Assembly: GCA_030167125.1 (NCBI GenBank)
Contig: CP126531.1
Span: forward strand, 1-64,000
Source: Rhodanobacteraceae bacterium
GTDB lineage: Bacteria; Pseudomonadota; Gammaproteobacteria; Xanthomonadales; Rhodanobacteraceae
Direction of reading: 5' to 3'
Length of the DNA: 64,000 nucleotides
Shown piece by piece: positions 47,026 through 58,135 of the stretch (position 1 is the first letter of the stretch; each line of letters begins with the position of its first letter). The notes beneath the pieces are model-generated. The model was not told where the DNA came from and searched no databases. It saw nothing but the letters and a program-made list of their open reading frames with translations. The translations under genes and the position numbers were made by a program.

Positions 47026-47056
47026 TTGGCCAGATATGGCTATATGATATGGCCAA
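47026..47056. promoter_or_regulatory. Candidate vapBC operator with inverted and direct repeats
   Basis: TTGGCCA (47026-47032) and TGGCCAA (47050-47056) form an inverted repeat, with two direct GATATGGC copies (47033-47040, 47046-47053) between them. It lies 27 bases before the antitoxin ATG. Phd/VapB antitoxins bind such sites to repress their operon. Confidence 0.5.
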
Positions 47057-47083
47057 GTAGCGGAGCCAAGGTGAGCAGTCGTC

Positions 47084-47350
47084 ATGCAAACAAACATTCT
47101 CGAAGCCAAGAATCGACTTTCGCAACTGATCAAGGCAGCCCAAGCCGGCGAGGAAGTGGTCATCGCCAACCGCGGTGAACCGGTGGTGCGACTTGTGCCC
47201 GTGCGCGGTGAGGGTTCGCAAAAACCGGAACCCGGTACAGCCAAAGCCATCCTGGATTGGCTCGAGAGCCATCCGCTACCCGAGTACGCGCGCCGAAGTG
47301 CGAAGGAAATCGATGATTACATCAGGGAAACCAGAAATTCATGGGACTGA
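47084..47350 (+). CDS. vapB: Antitoxin of the Phd/YefM family (VapB)
   Basis: 88 residues. MQTNILEAKNRLSQLIKAAQ followed by GEEVVIANRGEPVVRLVPV is the Phd/YefM DNA-binding fold. The acidic C-terminal tail (DWLESHPLPEYARRSAKEID) should wrap the toxin. The stop codon lies ten bases inside the toxin gene, so the two are coupled. Confidence 0.9.
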   Translation: MQTNILEAKNRLSQLIKAAQAGEEVVIANRGEPVVRLVPVRGEGSQKPEPGTAKAILDWLESHPLPEYARRSAKEIDDYIRETRNSWD

Positions 47351-47736
47351 TCTATCTGGACACATGCCTCGTAATCTACGTTGTAGAACGTCATTCGCGT
47401 TGGCGCGAGGTGGTCAGGGGGGCCATGGCGGGAACAAGGAATGCACGGTTTGCCATTTCGCCGTTGGTGAAAATGGAATGTCTCGTTGGTGCCATTCAGC
47501 GAGATGATCCGGTCTTGCAGCAGGAGTACACGGAGCTGTTCGCGACGTTCACGGGCCTGCCCATTTCAGAGCCTGTGTACCTGCAAGCTGCGCATTTGCG
47601 TGCCAGGTTCGGTCTGAAAACGCCGGATGCGCTGCATCTAGCCTGCGCCCAGCATCATCGCTGCGAGGCACTGTGGACCAACGATAATCGCCTTGCGCGA
47701 GCATCTCATGGGTTGGCGCGCAAGCTGTCTGCATGA
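47341..47736 (+). CDS. vapC: PIN-domain toxin (VapC)
   Basis: 131 residues. The PIN fold acidic residues are in MGLIYLDTCLVIYVVE (Asp7), VKMECLVGAI (Glu), LKTPDALHLACAQHH (Asp) and ALWTNDNRLA (Asp), the complete set for a Mg-dependent RNase. VapC toxins cleave tRNA or rRNA to stop growth. The pair sits between the last permease and the two-component genes, possibly stabilising the locus. Confidence 0.9.
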   Translation: MGLIYLDTCLVIYVVERHSRWREVVRGAMAGTRNARFAISPLVKMECLVGAIQRDDPVLQQEYTELFATFTGLPISEPVYLQAAHLRARFGLKTPDALHLACAQHHRCEALWTNDNRLARASHGLARKLSA

Positions 47737-47765
47737 ACCACTTTTTTTGAGTCGCTTCCAGTGCC

Positions 47766-49106
<1,341 letters not shown>

Positions 49107-49129
49107 TGGCCCGCGTTCCCGCTGTGCCG

Positions 49130-49258
49130 TGCTTGTCTTCCCCCTTCGCGTGCGAAGGGGGATTGAGGGGGATGGCTTTTTGCACATCCGGACGCTTGTG
49201 CTTCGCGCGGCATCCCCCCGCTGCTTCGCAGCGACCCCCTTCCTGCGGAAGGGGGTGA
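49130..49258. repeat. Dispersed hairpin repeat (CCCCCTTC/GAAGGGGG), copy 5
   Basis: CCCCCTTCGCGTGCGAAGGGGGAT, then GAGGGGGATGGCTTTTT, CGCGCGGCATCCCCCCGCTG, CTTCGCAGCGA and CCCCCTTCCTGCGGAAGGGGGTGAT. It lies between the response regulator and kinase genes, in reversed orientation relative to copies 1-4. Confidence 0.85.
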
Positions 49259-49265
49259 TCGCCCC

Positions 49266-50579
49266 ATGCGCTTCTCCTCCCTCGAAGGCAAACTCGCGCT
49301 GCTGCTGATCGGTGCTTCCGCCGCCGGCGCCGCACTCGCCGCCACGCTGACGGAGTGGACGCACAGCGGCTGGCTGGGCGGTGCGATCGCGATCGCCGCG
49401 TGCATGGTGCCGGTGGCGTGGCTGGCGCACGCGGCGATGCAGCCGGTGCGGCGCCTGCTGCGCGCGCTGTCGGGCAGTGTCGCGAGTTACCGCGATGGCG
49501 ACTTCAGCATTTCGCTGCGCACGCGCCGCCGCGACGAACTCGGCCAGTTGATCGAGGCGCACAACGAACTCGGGCACGCGTTGCGCGAGCAGCGGCAGAA
49601 CCTGGTGCAGCGCGAATTGCTGCTCGACACCGTGGTGCAGCATTCGCCCACCGCGCTGATCCTCACCGACGCCAGCGACCGCGTGGTGTACGCGAACCTC
49701 GCCGCGCGGCATTTGTTCAACGAAGGCAAGAATCCGGGCGGACTGCGTTTCGAGGATCTGCTGGCCGCGTGCCCCGACGCGATGCGGCAGGCGCTGGCCG
49801 CCAGCGAGGACAGCCTGTTCGGCGTCGAGATGGGCAACGACGAGGAATATTTCCACCTCTCGCGCCGCGATTTCCGCTTGCAGGGACGGCCGCACCAGTT
49901 GTACCTGGTGCAGCGGATGACGCGCGAGTTGTCGCGCCAGGAAGTGGCGGTGTGGAAGCGCGTGATCCGCGTGATCAGCCACGAGCTCAACAATTCGCTG
50001 GCGCCGATTTCCTCGCTCGCGCACTCCGGCGCGGAACTGGCGCGCCGCCACGACCTCGAGCGCTTGCCGCGGGTGTTCGAAGGCATCGGCGATCGCGTGC
50101 GCCACCTGCATTCGTTCACCGCGGGCTACGCGAGCTTCGCCAAGCTGCCGCAGCCGAATCCGGCGCCGGTGGAATGGGCCGCGTTCCTGGAATCGCTCCG
50201 GATGCATTGCGAATTCCGGCTGGTCGGCGAGGTGCCGTCCGAATCCGCACAATTCGACGCGGCGCAAATCGAGCAGGTGCTGATCAACCTCGTGAAGAAT
50301 GCGGTGGAAGCCGGTGGCGATCCCGCCGAGGTGACGCTGGCGATCATGCACACCTTGCAGAGTTGGCGCATCGAAGTGTCCGACCGCGGACCTGGCATGA
50401 GCGACACCGTGCTGGCGCAGGCGCTGCTGCCGTTCTATTCCACCAAGCGTTCCGGTACCGGGCTGGGCCTCGCGCTGGCGCGCGAAATCGTGGAAGCGCA
50501 TGGCGGCCGCATCGGTCTTGCGAACCGCGAGGGCGGCGGGTTGCGGGTGACGGTGTCGCTGCCGGCGTCGCGGGTGTAG
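49266..50579 (+). CDS. Sensor histidine kinase (PAS domain, NtrY-like)
   Basis: 437 residues. Two membrane helices near the start (LALLLIGASAAGAALAATL and GGAIAIAACMVPVAWLA) enclose a very short periplasmic loop. A HAMP region, a PAS domain (about residues 115-215; LLDTVVQHSPTALILTDASD) and the dimerisation domain follow, with phospho-acceptor H239 in VISHELNNSLAPI. The ATP-binding domain has N-box LINLVKNAVEAGG, G1 SDRGPGM and G2 GTGLGLALAREIVEAHGG. The small periplasmic loop suggests the signal comes from the membrane or cytoplasm. Partner of the regulator upstream. Confidence 0.92.
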   Translation: MRFSSLEGKLALLLIGASAAGAALAATLTEWTHSGWLGGAIAIAACMVPVAWLAHAAMQPVRRLLRALSGSVASYRDGDFSISLRTRRRDELGQLIEAHNELGHALREQRQNLVQRELLLDTVVQHSPTALILTDASDRVVYANLAARHLFNEGKNPGGLRFEDLLAACPDAMRQALAASEDSLFGVEMGNDEEYFHLSRRDFRLQGRPHQLYLVQRMTRELSRQEVAVWKRVIRVISHELNNSLAPISSLAHSGAELARRHDLERLPRVFEGIGDRVRHLHSFTAGYASFAKLPQPNPAPVEWAAFLESLRMHCEFRLVGEVPSESAQFDAAQIEQVLINLVKNAVEAGGDPAEVTLAIMHTLQSWRIEVSDRGPGMSDTVLAQALLPFYSTKRSGTGLGLALAREIVEAHGGRIGLANREGGGLRVTVSLPASRV

Positions 50580-50594
50580 GAACGCGCTTCGCCC

Positions 50595-50696
50595 TGCATC
50601 CCCCCGCGCGCGTTGCGCGCGACCCCCTTCGTTCCGAAGGGGGTGATTTTCTTCCCCCTTCCAGAGGAAGGGGGATCGAGGGGGATGTGCTTTTGC
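50595..50696. repeat. Dispersed hairpin repeat (CCCCCTTC/GAAGGGGG), copy 6
   Basis: The CATCCCCCCGCGCGCGTTGC block, CCCCCTTCGTTCCGAAGGGGGTGAT and the CCCCCTTCCAGAGGAAGGGGG hairpin, then TGTGCTTTTGCC. Same orientation as copy 5. Lies between the kinase and qmcA. Confidence 0.8.
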
Positions 50697-50745
50697 CATT
50701 CCACGGCTGGCTATACTGCCCTGACCAACACAGAGGGAGCGCATC

Positions 50746-51684
50746 ATGGGGCCGTCCGTCATCGTTGCGATCGTCGTCATCGTGGTGGCAATCATCGTGC
50801 TGGCGAAGTGGGTGCGGATCGTGCCGCAAGGCTACGAATGGACCGTCGAGCGGTTCGGCAAGTACACGCGCACGCTGCCGCCGGGGCTGCATTTCCTGGT
50901 GCCCTTCATCTACTCCATCGGCCGCAAGATGAACATGATGGAGCAGGTGCTGGCGGTGCCTTCGCAGGACGTCATCACCAAGGACAACGCGGTGGTGCGC
51001 GTCGACGGCGTGGTGTTCTACCAGGTGCTGGAAGCGGCCAAGGCGGCGTACGAAGTGGCCAATCTGGAGCAGGCCACGCTGGCGCTGGTGATGACCAACA
51101 TCCGCACGGTGCTGGGTTCGATGGATCTCGACGAAAGCTTGAGCAAGCGCGACGAGATCAACGCGCGGCTGCTGAAAGTCGTCGACGAGGCGACGCACCC
51201 GTGGGGCGTCAAGGTCAACCGCATCGAGATCAAGGACATCGCGCCACCCAAGGACCTCGTCGACGCGATGGCGCGCCAGATGAAGGCCGAACGCGAGAAG
51301 CGCGCGAACATCCTGGAGGCCGAAGGGTTCAAGCAGGCCGCGATCCTGAAGGCCGACGGCGAAAAGCAATCGACGATCCTCGCCGCGGAAGGCCAGAAGG
51401 AAGCCGCGTTCCGCGAAGCCGAGGCGCGCGAACGCCTGGCGGCGGCGGAAGCGAAAGCCACGCAACTGGTGTCGGACGCGATTTCCGCGGGCAACTTGAA
51501 CGCCATCAATTATTTCGTCGCGACCAAGTACGTCGAGGCGCTGAAGGCGATGGCCGATTCGCCCAACCAGAAGATGCTGATGCTGCCGTTCGAGGCTTCC
51601 GGCATCCTTTCCTCGATGGCCGGCATCGCGGAAATCGGCAAGGAAGTGCTGGCGAAGAATGCGTCCGCGCCGGCCGCACGCTGA
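50746..51684 (+). CDS. qmcA: SPFH/stomatin family protein QmcA
   Basis: 312 residues. One N-terminal membrane helix ([19 protein letters not shown]) is followed by the SPFH domain ([20 protein letters not shown] through [18 protein letters not shown]). A long coiled coil of Glu/Ala/Lys repeats (about residues 195-245) and a C-terminal hydrophobic oligomerisation segment complete it. The length and domain order match QmcA/YbbK-partner stomatins, which form large membrane assemblies and influence FtsH and lipid microdomains. The NfeD gene follows after 12 bases, the standard pairing. Confidence 0.93.
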   Translation: MGPSVIVAIVVIVVAIIVLAKWVRIVPQGYEWTVERFGKYTRTLPPGLHFLVPFIYSIGRKMNMMEQVLAVPSQDVITKDNAVVRVDGVVFYQVLEAAKAAYEVANLEQATLALVMTNIRTVLGSMDLDESLSKRDEINARLLKVVDEATHPWGVKVNRIEIKDIAPPKDLVDAMARQMKAEREKRANILEAEGFKQAAILKADGEKQSTILAAEGQKEAAFREAEARERLAAAEAKATQLVSDAISAGNLNAINYFVATKYVEALKAMADSPNQKMLMLPFEASGILSSMAGIAEIGKEVLAKNASAPAAR

Positions 51685-51696
51685 GGACTCGCATCC

Positions 51697-52149
51697 ATGT
51701 GGGGCGTACCGTTGCATTACTGGTGGTGGGTGTTGGCGCTGGTCCTGATCGCGGGCGAGGTGCTGGCACCCGGATTCTTCCTGCTGTGGATCGGCATCGC
51801 CGCGGCGGTGATGGGCATCGTCACGTGGGTGGCGCCGGGGCTCGGCGCGATCGCGCAGGCGGTGCTGTTCGTGATCCTCGCGTTCGCGTCGTGCCTGTCC
51901 TACTGGCGCTTCATCCGCGCACGCCTTGCGCGCGGCGACGATCCGGTCGCGGCCACGCTGAGCCGGCGCGGCGAGCAGATGGTCGGCCAGCGTTACGTAT
52001 TGATCGAAGCGATCGTCAACGGCCGTGGCAAGGCGCGCGTCGGCGACGGGCAATGGCTGGTCGCGGGACCCGACCTGCCGGCCGGCGCGGAAGTCGAAGT
52101 GGTCGGCGTCGATGGCGCATTGCTGAAGGTGCGCGCAGCGGTGCCATGA
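51697..52149 (+). CDS. NfeD family membrane protein
   Basis: 150 residues. Two or three membrane helices (WWWVLALVLIAGEVLAPGFF; IAAAVMGIVTWVAPGLG; AVLFVILAFASCLSYWRF) are followed by a C-terminal OB-fold (VGQRYVLIEAIVNGRGKARV then GDGQWLVAGPDLPAGAEVEV). This is the short NfeD class without a protease domain, encoded next to a stomatin partner as in E. coli ybbK-qmcA. It probably forms a membrane complex with the upstream protein. Confidence 0.9.
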   Translation: MWGVPLHYWWWVLALVLIAGEVLAPGFFLLWIGIAAAVMGIVTWVAPGLGAIAQAVLFVILAFASCLSYWRFIRARLARGDDPVAATLSRRGEQMVGQRYVLIEAIVNGRGKARVGDGQWLVAGPDLPAGAEVEVVGVDGALLKVRAAVP

Positions 52150-52162
52150 TGCGGATTTGCGC

Positions 52163-53416
52163 GTGACCGGATCGATCATCGAAACGCAGCCGCGCGACGA
52201 ACGCACGCGTGCACGCATCGCGTTCGTGATAGAGCTGGCGCGGCGGTTGCATCAATACGGCGCGGCCGCGCCGCGCCTCGAGCAAGCGATCGGCAACGTG
52301 GCCCAGCAGCTCGATCTCGCCTGCGACGTGCTGTCGACGCCGACCTCGATCGTGCTGTCGTTCAGCGCGCCGGGCGGCGATGGCCTGGCCGACATCACCC
52401 AGGTGGTGCGGATCGCGCCGGGCGATGTCAACCTGGCAAGGCTGTGCCGCGCCGATGAAATCGCGGACCGGGTCGCCGACGGCAGCCTCGATCCGCGCCG
52501 CGGCATGGCGCAGCTGCGCGCGCTGGGCCGCCCGCTGTCGCGCGCCGCGTTGTGGGCGACGATCGTGAGTTACGGCTTGTCGGCGGCCAGCGTCGCGGTG
52601 TTGTTCCGCACGTCCGGCCCGGACGCGCTGGTCGCCGGCGTGATCGGCGTGCTGATCGGCGGCATCGTGGTGGCGGGCTACGGCCGCCCGCGCCTGTCGG
52701 CGGCGAGCGATGCGATCGCCGCACTGGTGGCGACCTTCATCGCGACGATGGTGAGCACGTGGCTGCTGCCGTTGGCGCTGAAGCTCGTGGTGCTGTCGGC
52801 GCTGATCGTGCTGGTGCCGGGCATGTCGCTGACCAACGCGGTACGCGAGATGACCAGTCAGCACCTGGCCTCTGGCGTTGCGCGCTTCGCCGGCGCGGCG
52901 GCCACGATCCTCAAGCTGACGTTCGGCACGATCGCCGCCGCGCAGATTTGCGAGGTCGCGCACATCGTGCCCGCCGCGCATTCGTTGCCGCCGCTGCCGC
53001 TGTGGATGCAATGGCCCGCGCTGCTGGTGGCGGCCGTGGCATTCGCGATGCTGTTCCAGACCGCGCGGCGCGATTATCCGCTGGTGCTGGTCGCGGTGAT
53101 CGTCGGTTACCTGGTGACGTATTGGAGCGGCAATGCGCTGGGGACGCCGTTCGGCGTGTTCATCGGCGGCCTGGTGTTGAGCGCGGGCAGCAATCTCTAC
53201 GCGCGGATCATGCATCGCCCCGGCGCTCTGGTCCGCGAACCGGGCGTGCTGCTGCTGGTGCCGGGCAGCATCGGTTTCCGCAGTGTTTCGGATCTGCTCA
53301 ACAACCAGATCGCCAGCGGCACGCACATCGCCGTGCTGCTGGTGACGATGCTGATTTCGCTGGTGGCGGGATTGCTGTTCGGCGACCTTTTGATCGCGCC
53401 GCGGCGGAGTTTGTAG
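52163..53416 (+). CDS. ThrE-like threonine/serine exporter family protein
   Basis: 417 residues from the GTG at 52163; a TTG two codons upstream is possible. The N-terminal soluble ThrE domain (LARRLHQYGAAAPRLEQAIG; TPTSIVLSF) is followed by ten membrane helices in two blocks. Both the DUF1212 part (IVLVPGMSLTNAVREMTSQH) and the DUF3815 part (SAGSNLYARI and LVPGSIGFRSVSDLL) are present in one chain, as in Corynebacterium ThrE. It is likely an amino-acid exporter; the substrate is inferred from the family. Confidence 0.88.
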   Translation: MTGSIIETQPRDERTRARIAFVIELARRLHQYGAAAPRLEQAIGNVAQQLDLACDVLSTPTSIVLSFSAPGGDGLADITQVVRIAPGDVNLARLCRADEIADRVADGSLDPRRGMAQLRALGRPLSRAALWATIVSYGLSAASVAVLFRTSGPDALVAGVIGVLIGGIVVAGYGRPRLSAASDAIAALVATFIATMVSTWLLPLALKLVVLSALIVLVPGMSLTNAVREMTSQHLASGVARFAGAAATILKLTFGTIAAAQICEVAHIVPAAHSLPPLPLWMQWPALLVAAVAFAMLFQTARRDYPLVLVAVIVGYLVTYWSGNALGTPFGVFIGGLVLSAGSNLYARIMHRPGALVREPGVLLLVPGSIGFRSVSDLLNNQIASGTHIAVLLVTMLISLVAGLLFGDLLIAPRRSL

Positions 53417-53425
53417 TTCGCGCTT

Positions 53426-53538
53426 TTCCTCCCCCTTCCGCAGGAAGGGGGAATAAGGGGATGGCTTTTGATTTTTGCTGCTCGAAGCAGCATCCCCCCG
53501 CTGCTTCGCAGCGACCCCCTTCGTTCCGAAGGGGGTGA
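53426..53538. repeat. Dispersed hairpin repeat (CCCCCTTC/GAAGGGGG), copy 7
   Basis: CCCCCTTCCGCAGGAAGGGGG, then AAGGGGATGGCTTTTGA, the GCATCCCCCCGCTGCTTCGC block and CCCCCTTCGTTCCGAAGGGGGTGAT. Directly followed by the heptamer array. Confidence 0.85.
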
Positions 53539-53549
53539 TTTACGCTTTT

Positions 53550-53622
53550 CCCGAGTCCCGAGTCCCGAGTCCCGAGTCCCGAGTCCCGAGTCCCGAGTCC
53601 CGAGTCCCGAGTCCCGAGTCCC
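53550..53622. repeat. Tandem heptamer array (CCCGAGT) x about 10
   Basis: Ten full copies of CCCGAGT plus a partial unit, with no interruptions, ending two bases before the stop codon of the H-NS-like gene. Three units make 21 bases, so a long frame runs through it on the minus strand, but that is not a gene. Copy number could vary by slippage. Confidence 0.95.
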
Positions 53623-53624
53623 GC

Positions 53625-53939
53625 TTATTTGATCAGCAAATCCTTTTCCTTCTTGCCGCTCTTCAGCGCGGCCAGGAACCAGCGCGGGCGCTTGCCGCGG
53701 CCGGACCAGGTTTCGCTGCCGGCCGGGTTGCGGTATTTCGGCGCAACCTTGCCGGTTTTGCCGCCGCGCCGCTTGCCGTAAACCTGCCCGAAGGTGACGC
53801 CTTCGGCTTTCAGCAGCGCGTCGATCTTGGCCTTGACCTTGGCGATTTTCTCCTTGTCGATGTTTTTCATGCGTCCATTCGCCTTGCGGATCAGTTCCCT
53901 CAGCTGTTTCTTGTTGAGCGTGGTGACGTCGATGGCCAT
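53625..53939 (-). CDS. H-NS family nucleoid-associated protein
   Basis: 104 residues from the ATG at 53939. A helical oligomerisation region (TTLNKKQLRELIRKANGRMK through IDALLKAEGV) is followed by a basic linker (GQVYGKRRGGKTGKVAPKY) and the C-terminal DNA-binding block YRNPAGSETWSGRGKRPRWF. The latter contains the H-NS core T-W-x-G-x-G-R-x-P. Short H-NS proteins of this kind (XrvA/Bv3F type) are typical of Xanthomonadales. It should silence AT-rich acquired DNA. Confidence 0.93.
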   Translation of the reverse strand: MAIDVTTLNKKQLRELIRKANGRMKNIDKEKIAKVKAKIDALLKAEGVTFGQVYGKRRGGKTGKVAPKYRNPAGSETWSGRGKRPRWFLAALKSGKKEKDLLIK

Positions 53940-54063
53940 GTTGACTCCGATGATCTGATTGAATGCAAACCGTGTCGACGGGAGAAATCCACGGGATTGG
54001 CCCCGATGACTGGGGCATTTTCACCCAAATCCATTCCGGTTGCAAAATCGGGATGGTGCCCGG

Positions 54064-55767
<1,704 letters not shown>

Positions 55768-55795
55768 TGCTTTCAATCCGGCGTCAAAACACGAA

Positions 55796-55801
55796 ATTGT
55801 A
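55796..55801 (-). promoter_or_regulatory. Candidate -10 of proS next to the insertion site
   Basis: Read on the minus strand, TACAAT lies 28 bases before the ATG. The expected -35 position falls at 55819-55824, overlapping the start of the 8-bp target duplication (55821-55828), and reads AAAAAC, so the -35 is poor. Confidence 0.4.
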
Positions 55802-55851
55802 GCGGTGAAACTTGCGTTGTTTTTTATTGGGGCTGTCCTAGATAACGCTAA

Positions 55852-57037
55852 GGAACGTCTGATTTATTCCCCGTCTGAGGCATCATAGCCACATCGCCGA
55901 ACCGGAACTGCCACCGATGAAGCAAGCCACGTTCGCATCGTTGAACTTCGATGCCAAGAAGCGACGCACGCGCCGCGAGGTGTTCCTGGCCGAGATGGAC
56001 AAGGTGGTGCCGTGGGATGCACTGCTGGCGTTGCTGGCGCCCGCGTATCCGACCAGCGGCCGCCGCGGGCGACCGCCGATGGCGCTTGCGAGCATGCTGC
56101 GCATCCACTTCATGCAGCAGTGGTACGCATTGTCCGATCCTGCGATGGAAGATGCGTTGTACGAGATCGAGTCGATGCGGCGGTTTGCAGGATTGGAGTT
56201 GAACGAGGACGCGATTCCGGACGAGACGACGATCCTGAAGTTCCGGCGCTGGCTGGAACGGCACGGCTTCGCGACGCAGATCCTGGCGGTGGTGAACGCG
56301 CATCTCGGGGAGCACAAGCTGCTGTTGCGCGCAGGGACGATCGTGGATGCGACCTTGATCGCGGCCTCGCCCTCGACCAAGAACCAAGCCAAATCGCGCG
56401 ATCCCGAGATGCACCAGACCAAGAAGGGCAACCAGTGGTACTTCGGCATGAAGGCGCACATTGGGGTGGATGCCGCATCGGGGCTGGTGCACACGGTGAC
56501 TACGACCGCGGCCAACGCCGGCGACGTCACCGAGGTGGACAAGTTGTTGCACGGCAAGGAGACCAGCGTCTACGCCGATGCCGGCTACACAGGTGCGGAA
56601 AAGCGCGTGAAGCCCAAGCGCGGGCGCGATTGGTTCATTGCGGCCAAGCGCGGCAAGGTCAAGGCGGTGGTCGACCGGGAACTGCGCGAGTTGCACGAGC
56701 AGATCGAGCACCTCAAGGCCTCGGTGCGTGCGAAGGTGGAACATCCGTTCCGCGTCCTGAAGTGCCAGTTCGGTTATCGGAACGTGCGCTACAAGGGACT
56801 GGCCAAGAACACCGCGCAGGTCGTCACCCTGTTTGCGCTCACGAATCTGTGGATGGCGCGGCGGAGATTGCTGACCACGATGGGTGAAGTGTGCCCGTGA
56901 ATCGGGAAACAGGGGTTGATCAGAGCTCCACAAGCACACCGAAAGGCCACTATCAATATCCAAATAACCTATTCGCATCACCGACTCCATGTCGTGGACA
57001 GAATGCACTTCAAACAAACGAATAGTTCAGACCTTCC
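55852..57037. mobile_element. IS5-family insertion sequence, copy 1 (1186 bp)
   Basis: Ends GGAACGTCTGATTTATTC and the complement of GGAAGGTCTGAACTATTC match at 15 of 18 positions. The 4-bp duplication is CTAA (55848-55851 and 57038-57041), fitting the YTAR preference of many IS5 elements. It is inserted inside the IS1595-family element at the stop codon end of its transposase. Confidence 0.93.
55917..56900 (+). CDS. IS5-family transposase, copy 1
   Basis: 327 residues. The N-terminal MKQATFASLNFDAKKRRTRR and the DDE core are complete: the first Asp in GTIVDATLIAASPSTKN, the second in SVYADAGYTGAEKR, and the Glu in KVEHPFRVLKCQFGYRNVRY. The YFGMKAHIGVD motif is typical of the IS5 group. The protein is identical to the copy at 61971-62954. 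The frame is intact, so the element may be active. Confidence 0.95.
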   Translation: MKQATFASLNFDAKKRRTRREVFLAEMDKVVPWDALLALLAPAYPTSGRRGRPPMALASMLRIHFMQQWYALSDPAMEDALYEIESMRRFAGLELNEDAIPDETTILKFRRWLERHGFATQILAVVNAHLGEHKLLLRAGTIVDATLIAASPSTKNQAKSRDPEMHQTKKGNQWYFGMKAHIGVDAASGLVHTVTTTAANAGDVTEVDKLLHGKETSVYADAGYTGAEKRVKPKRGRDWFIAAKRGKVKAVVDRELRELHEQIEHLKASVRAKVEHPFRVLKCQFGYRNVRYKGLAKNTAQVVTLFALTNLWMARRRLLTTMGEVCP

Positions 57038-57688
57038 CTAAAGGTCGAGCCAGAGTTTGAGAGTTTGCAGTTGTTGTTTTGGTGTGCCGTAGTTGAAGCG
57101 GAACTCGCATTCTTTCAGGAACAGGAAGAAGTGTTTGCGCGGCACGCCATTGTACTTTCGCAAAATCCGCTTGGATTGATTCCAGAAATTCTCGATGCCG
57201 TTGATGTGCTGACCGCGACGGCCCACGAAGCTGCGACTGTGGTTCACACGATGATGTTTGAAACCGGAAACATCCAGGATGTTGTAACTGGAAAGGCTGT
57301 CGGTGTAGACCACCGAATCGGCCTGCACCTTGGTTTTCAGGGCAGTCAGCAACGTGCGGCTCTGGGCATCGGCGACCGGCAGCGCGTAGACCTTGCCGCC
57401 GCGTTTGAGGATGCCGAACACACACACCTTGCCGGCTGCACCCCGTCCGCGTTTGCCTTTGCGGACCCCGCCGAAGTAGCTTTCATCGCATTCGAACACC
57501 GCAAGTTCGGGTTCGATCTCGGCCATCTTGGCGGCGATGCACTGGCGCAGCTTGTGGAAGAACAGCGCTGCGGTGTTGCGATGCACGCCGGTCAGATCGG
57601 CGGCGGTTCGAGCTGTCACTTCGGCGACGAACAACTCCAGCAGCTTGGATTGCTGTTTTCTACTGATCCGACAACGATGTAGAGCCAT
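57038..57688 (-). CDS. IS1595-family transposase
   Basis: 216 residues. An N-terminal zinc-free helical region (RKQQSKLLELFVAEVTARTA; TGVHRNTAALFFHKLRQ) is followed by the ISXO2-like DDE core: the first Asp-Glu in FECDESYFGG, the next Asp in VVYTDSLSSYN, then INGIENFWNQSKR with the final acidic residue. Length fits the IS1016 subgroup. The IS5-family insertion lies just after the stop codon (TAG), which falls in the CTAA duplication, so this gene stays complete. Confidence 0.93.
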   Translation of the reverse strand: MALHRCRISRKQQSKLLELFVAEVTARTAADLTGVHRNTAALFFHKLRQCIAAKMAEIEPELAVFECDESYFGGVRKGKRGRGAAGKVCVFGILKRGGKVYALPVADAQSRTLLTALKTKVQADSVVYTDSLSSYNILDVSGFKHHRVNHSRSFVGRRGQHINGIENFWNQSKRILRKYNGVPRKHFFLFLKECEFRFNYGTPKQQLQTLKLWLDL

Positions 57689-57735
57689 GGGCCATCCTAG
57701 ACAGGGTTACTTATCTAGGACAGCCCCTTTTTATT

Positions 57736-58135
57736 TGGTCGATTATCCGGACGGGAGATGTCCATGTCTTTTTCCGCGCCGCCAAAGAGAAGGCGACCCC
57801 GCGAACACGCCCTCCGCCCATCCATGGGCTTCGGGTTCGCGAGCGGCCGACGGGGTTCGCCGAAGGCACGTCCTTGTGCCTGCGGCGAACTGGCCCGCAT
57901 CCTGCGGGCCATCCTTCGGACTGATCCGTCGTCCGCTCGCCGTGTTCGAGGGGCCCCTGAATAGCGCGCATCCTGCGCGCAGGATGGCGCGAAGCAAATT
58001 GCTTGTTCTCGCTCCGAACAAGCCACGGATGGCCGGCATCAAAACAGAGTTACCCGTGCGCGCGGGACATTCACGGAAAAAAAGACACGGATGTCAGTGA
58101 GCGTCGTGCAGCGCGCTATCGAACCGCGATGAAAA
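57736..58135. other. GC-rich intergenic region without a convincing gene
   Basis: 400 bases between the IS1595-family duplication and a DUF4124 gene. Overlapping short frames exist on both strands, none with a recognisable domain. The part around 57765-57960 resembles non-coding, frame-open sequence often seen between genes in this group. No terminator or RNA was identified. Confidence 0.5.

Larger units (their letters stand above)
55829..57727. mobile_element. IS1595-family (IS1016-like) element carrying a nested IS5-family insertion
   Basis: Terminal inverted repeats GGGGCTGTCCTAGATAA (left, 55829-55845) and TTATCTAGGACAGCCCC (right, 57711-57727) are perfect over 17 bases. The flanking 8-bp target duplication is TTTTTATT on both sides (55821-55828 and 57728-57735). 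Without the inner element and its duplicated CTAA the length is 709 bp, normal for the IS1016 group. Contains one transposase gene on the minus strand. Confidence 0.93.

Noticed and set aside
53550..53622. CRISPR-like array
   Set aside because: Units of 7 bases are contiguous without spacers, and no cas gene is present.
53197..54045. Minus-strand frame through the heptamer array with a repeated GTRDSGL peptide
   Set aside because: The repeat peptide is a by-product of 21-base periodicity; the H-NS-like gene in another frame explains the region.
57736..58042. Short genes on either strand after the IS1595-family element
   Set aside because: Several mutually overlapping frames without ribosome binding sites or domains; basic, low-information translations.
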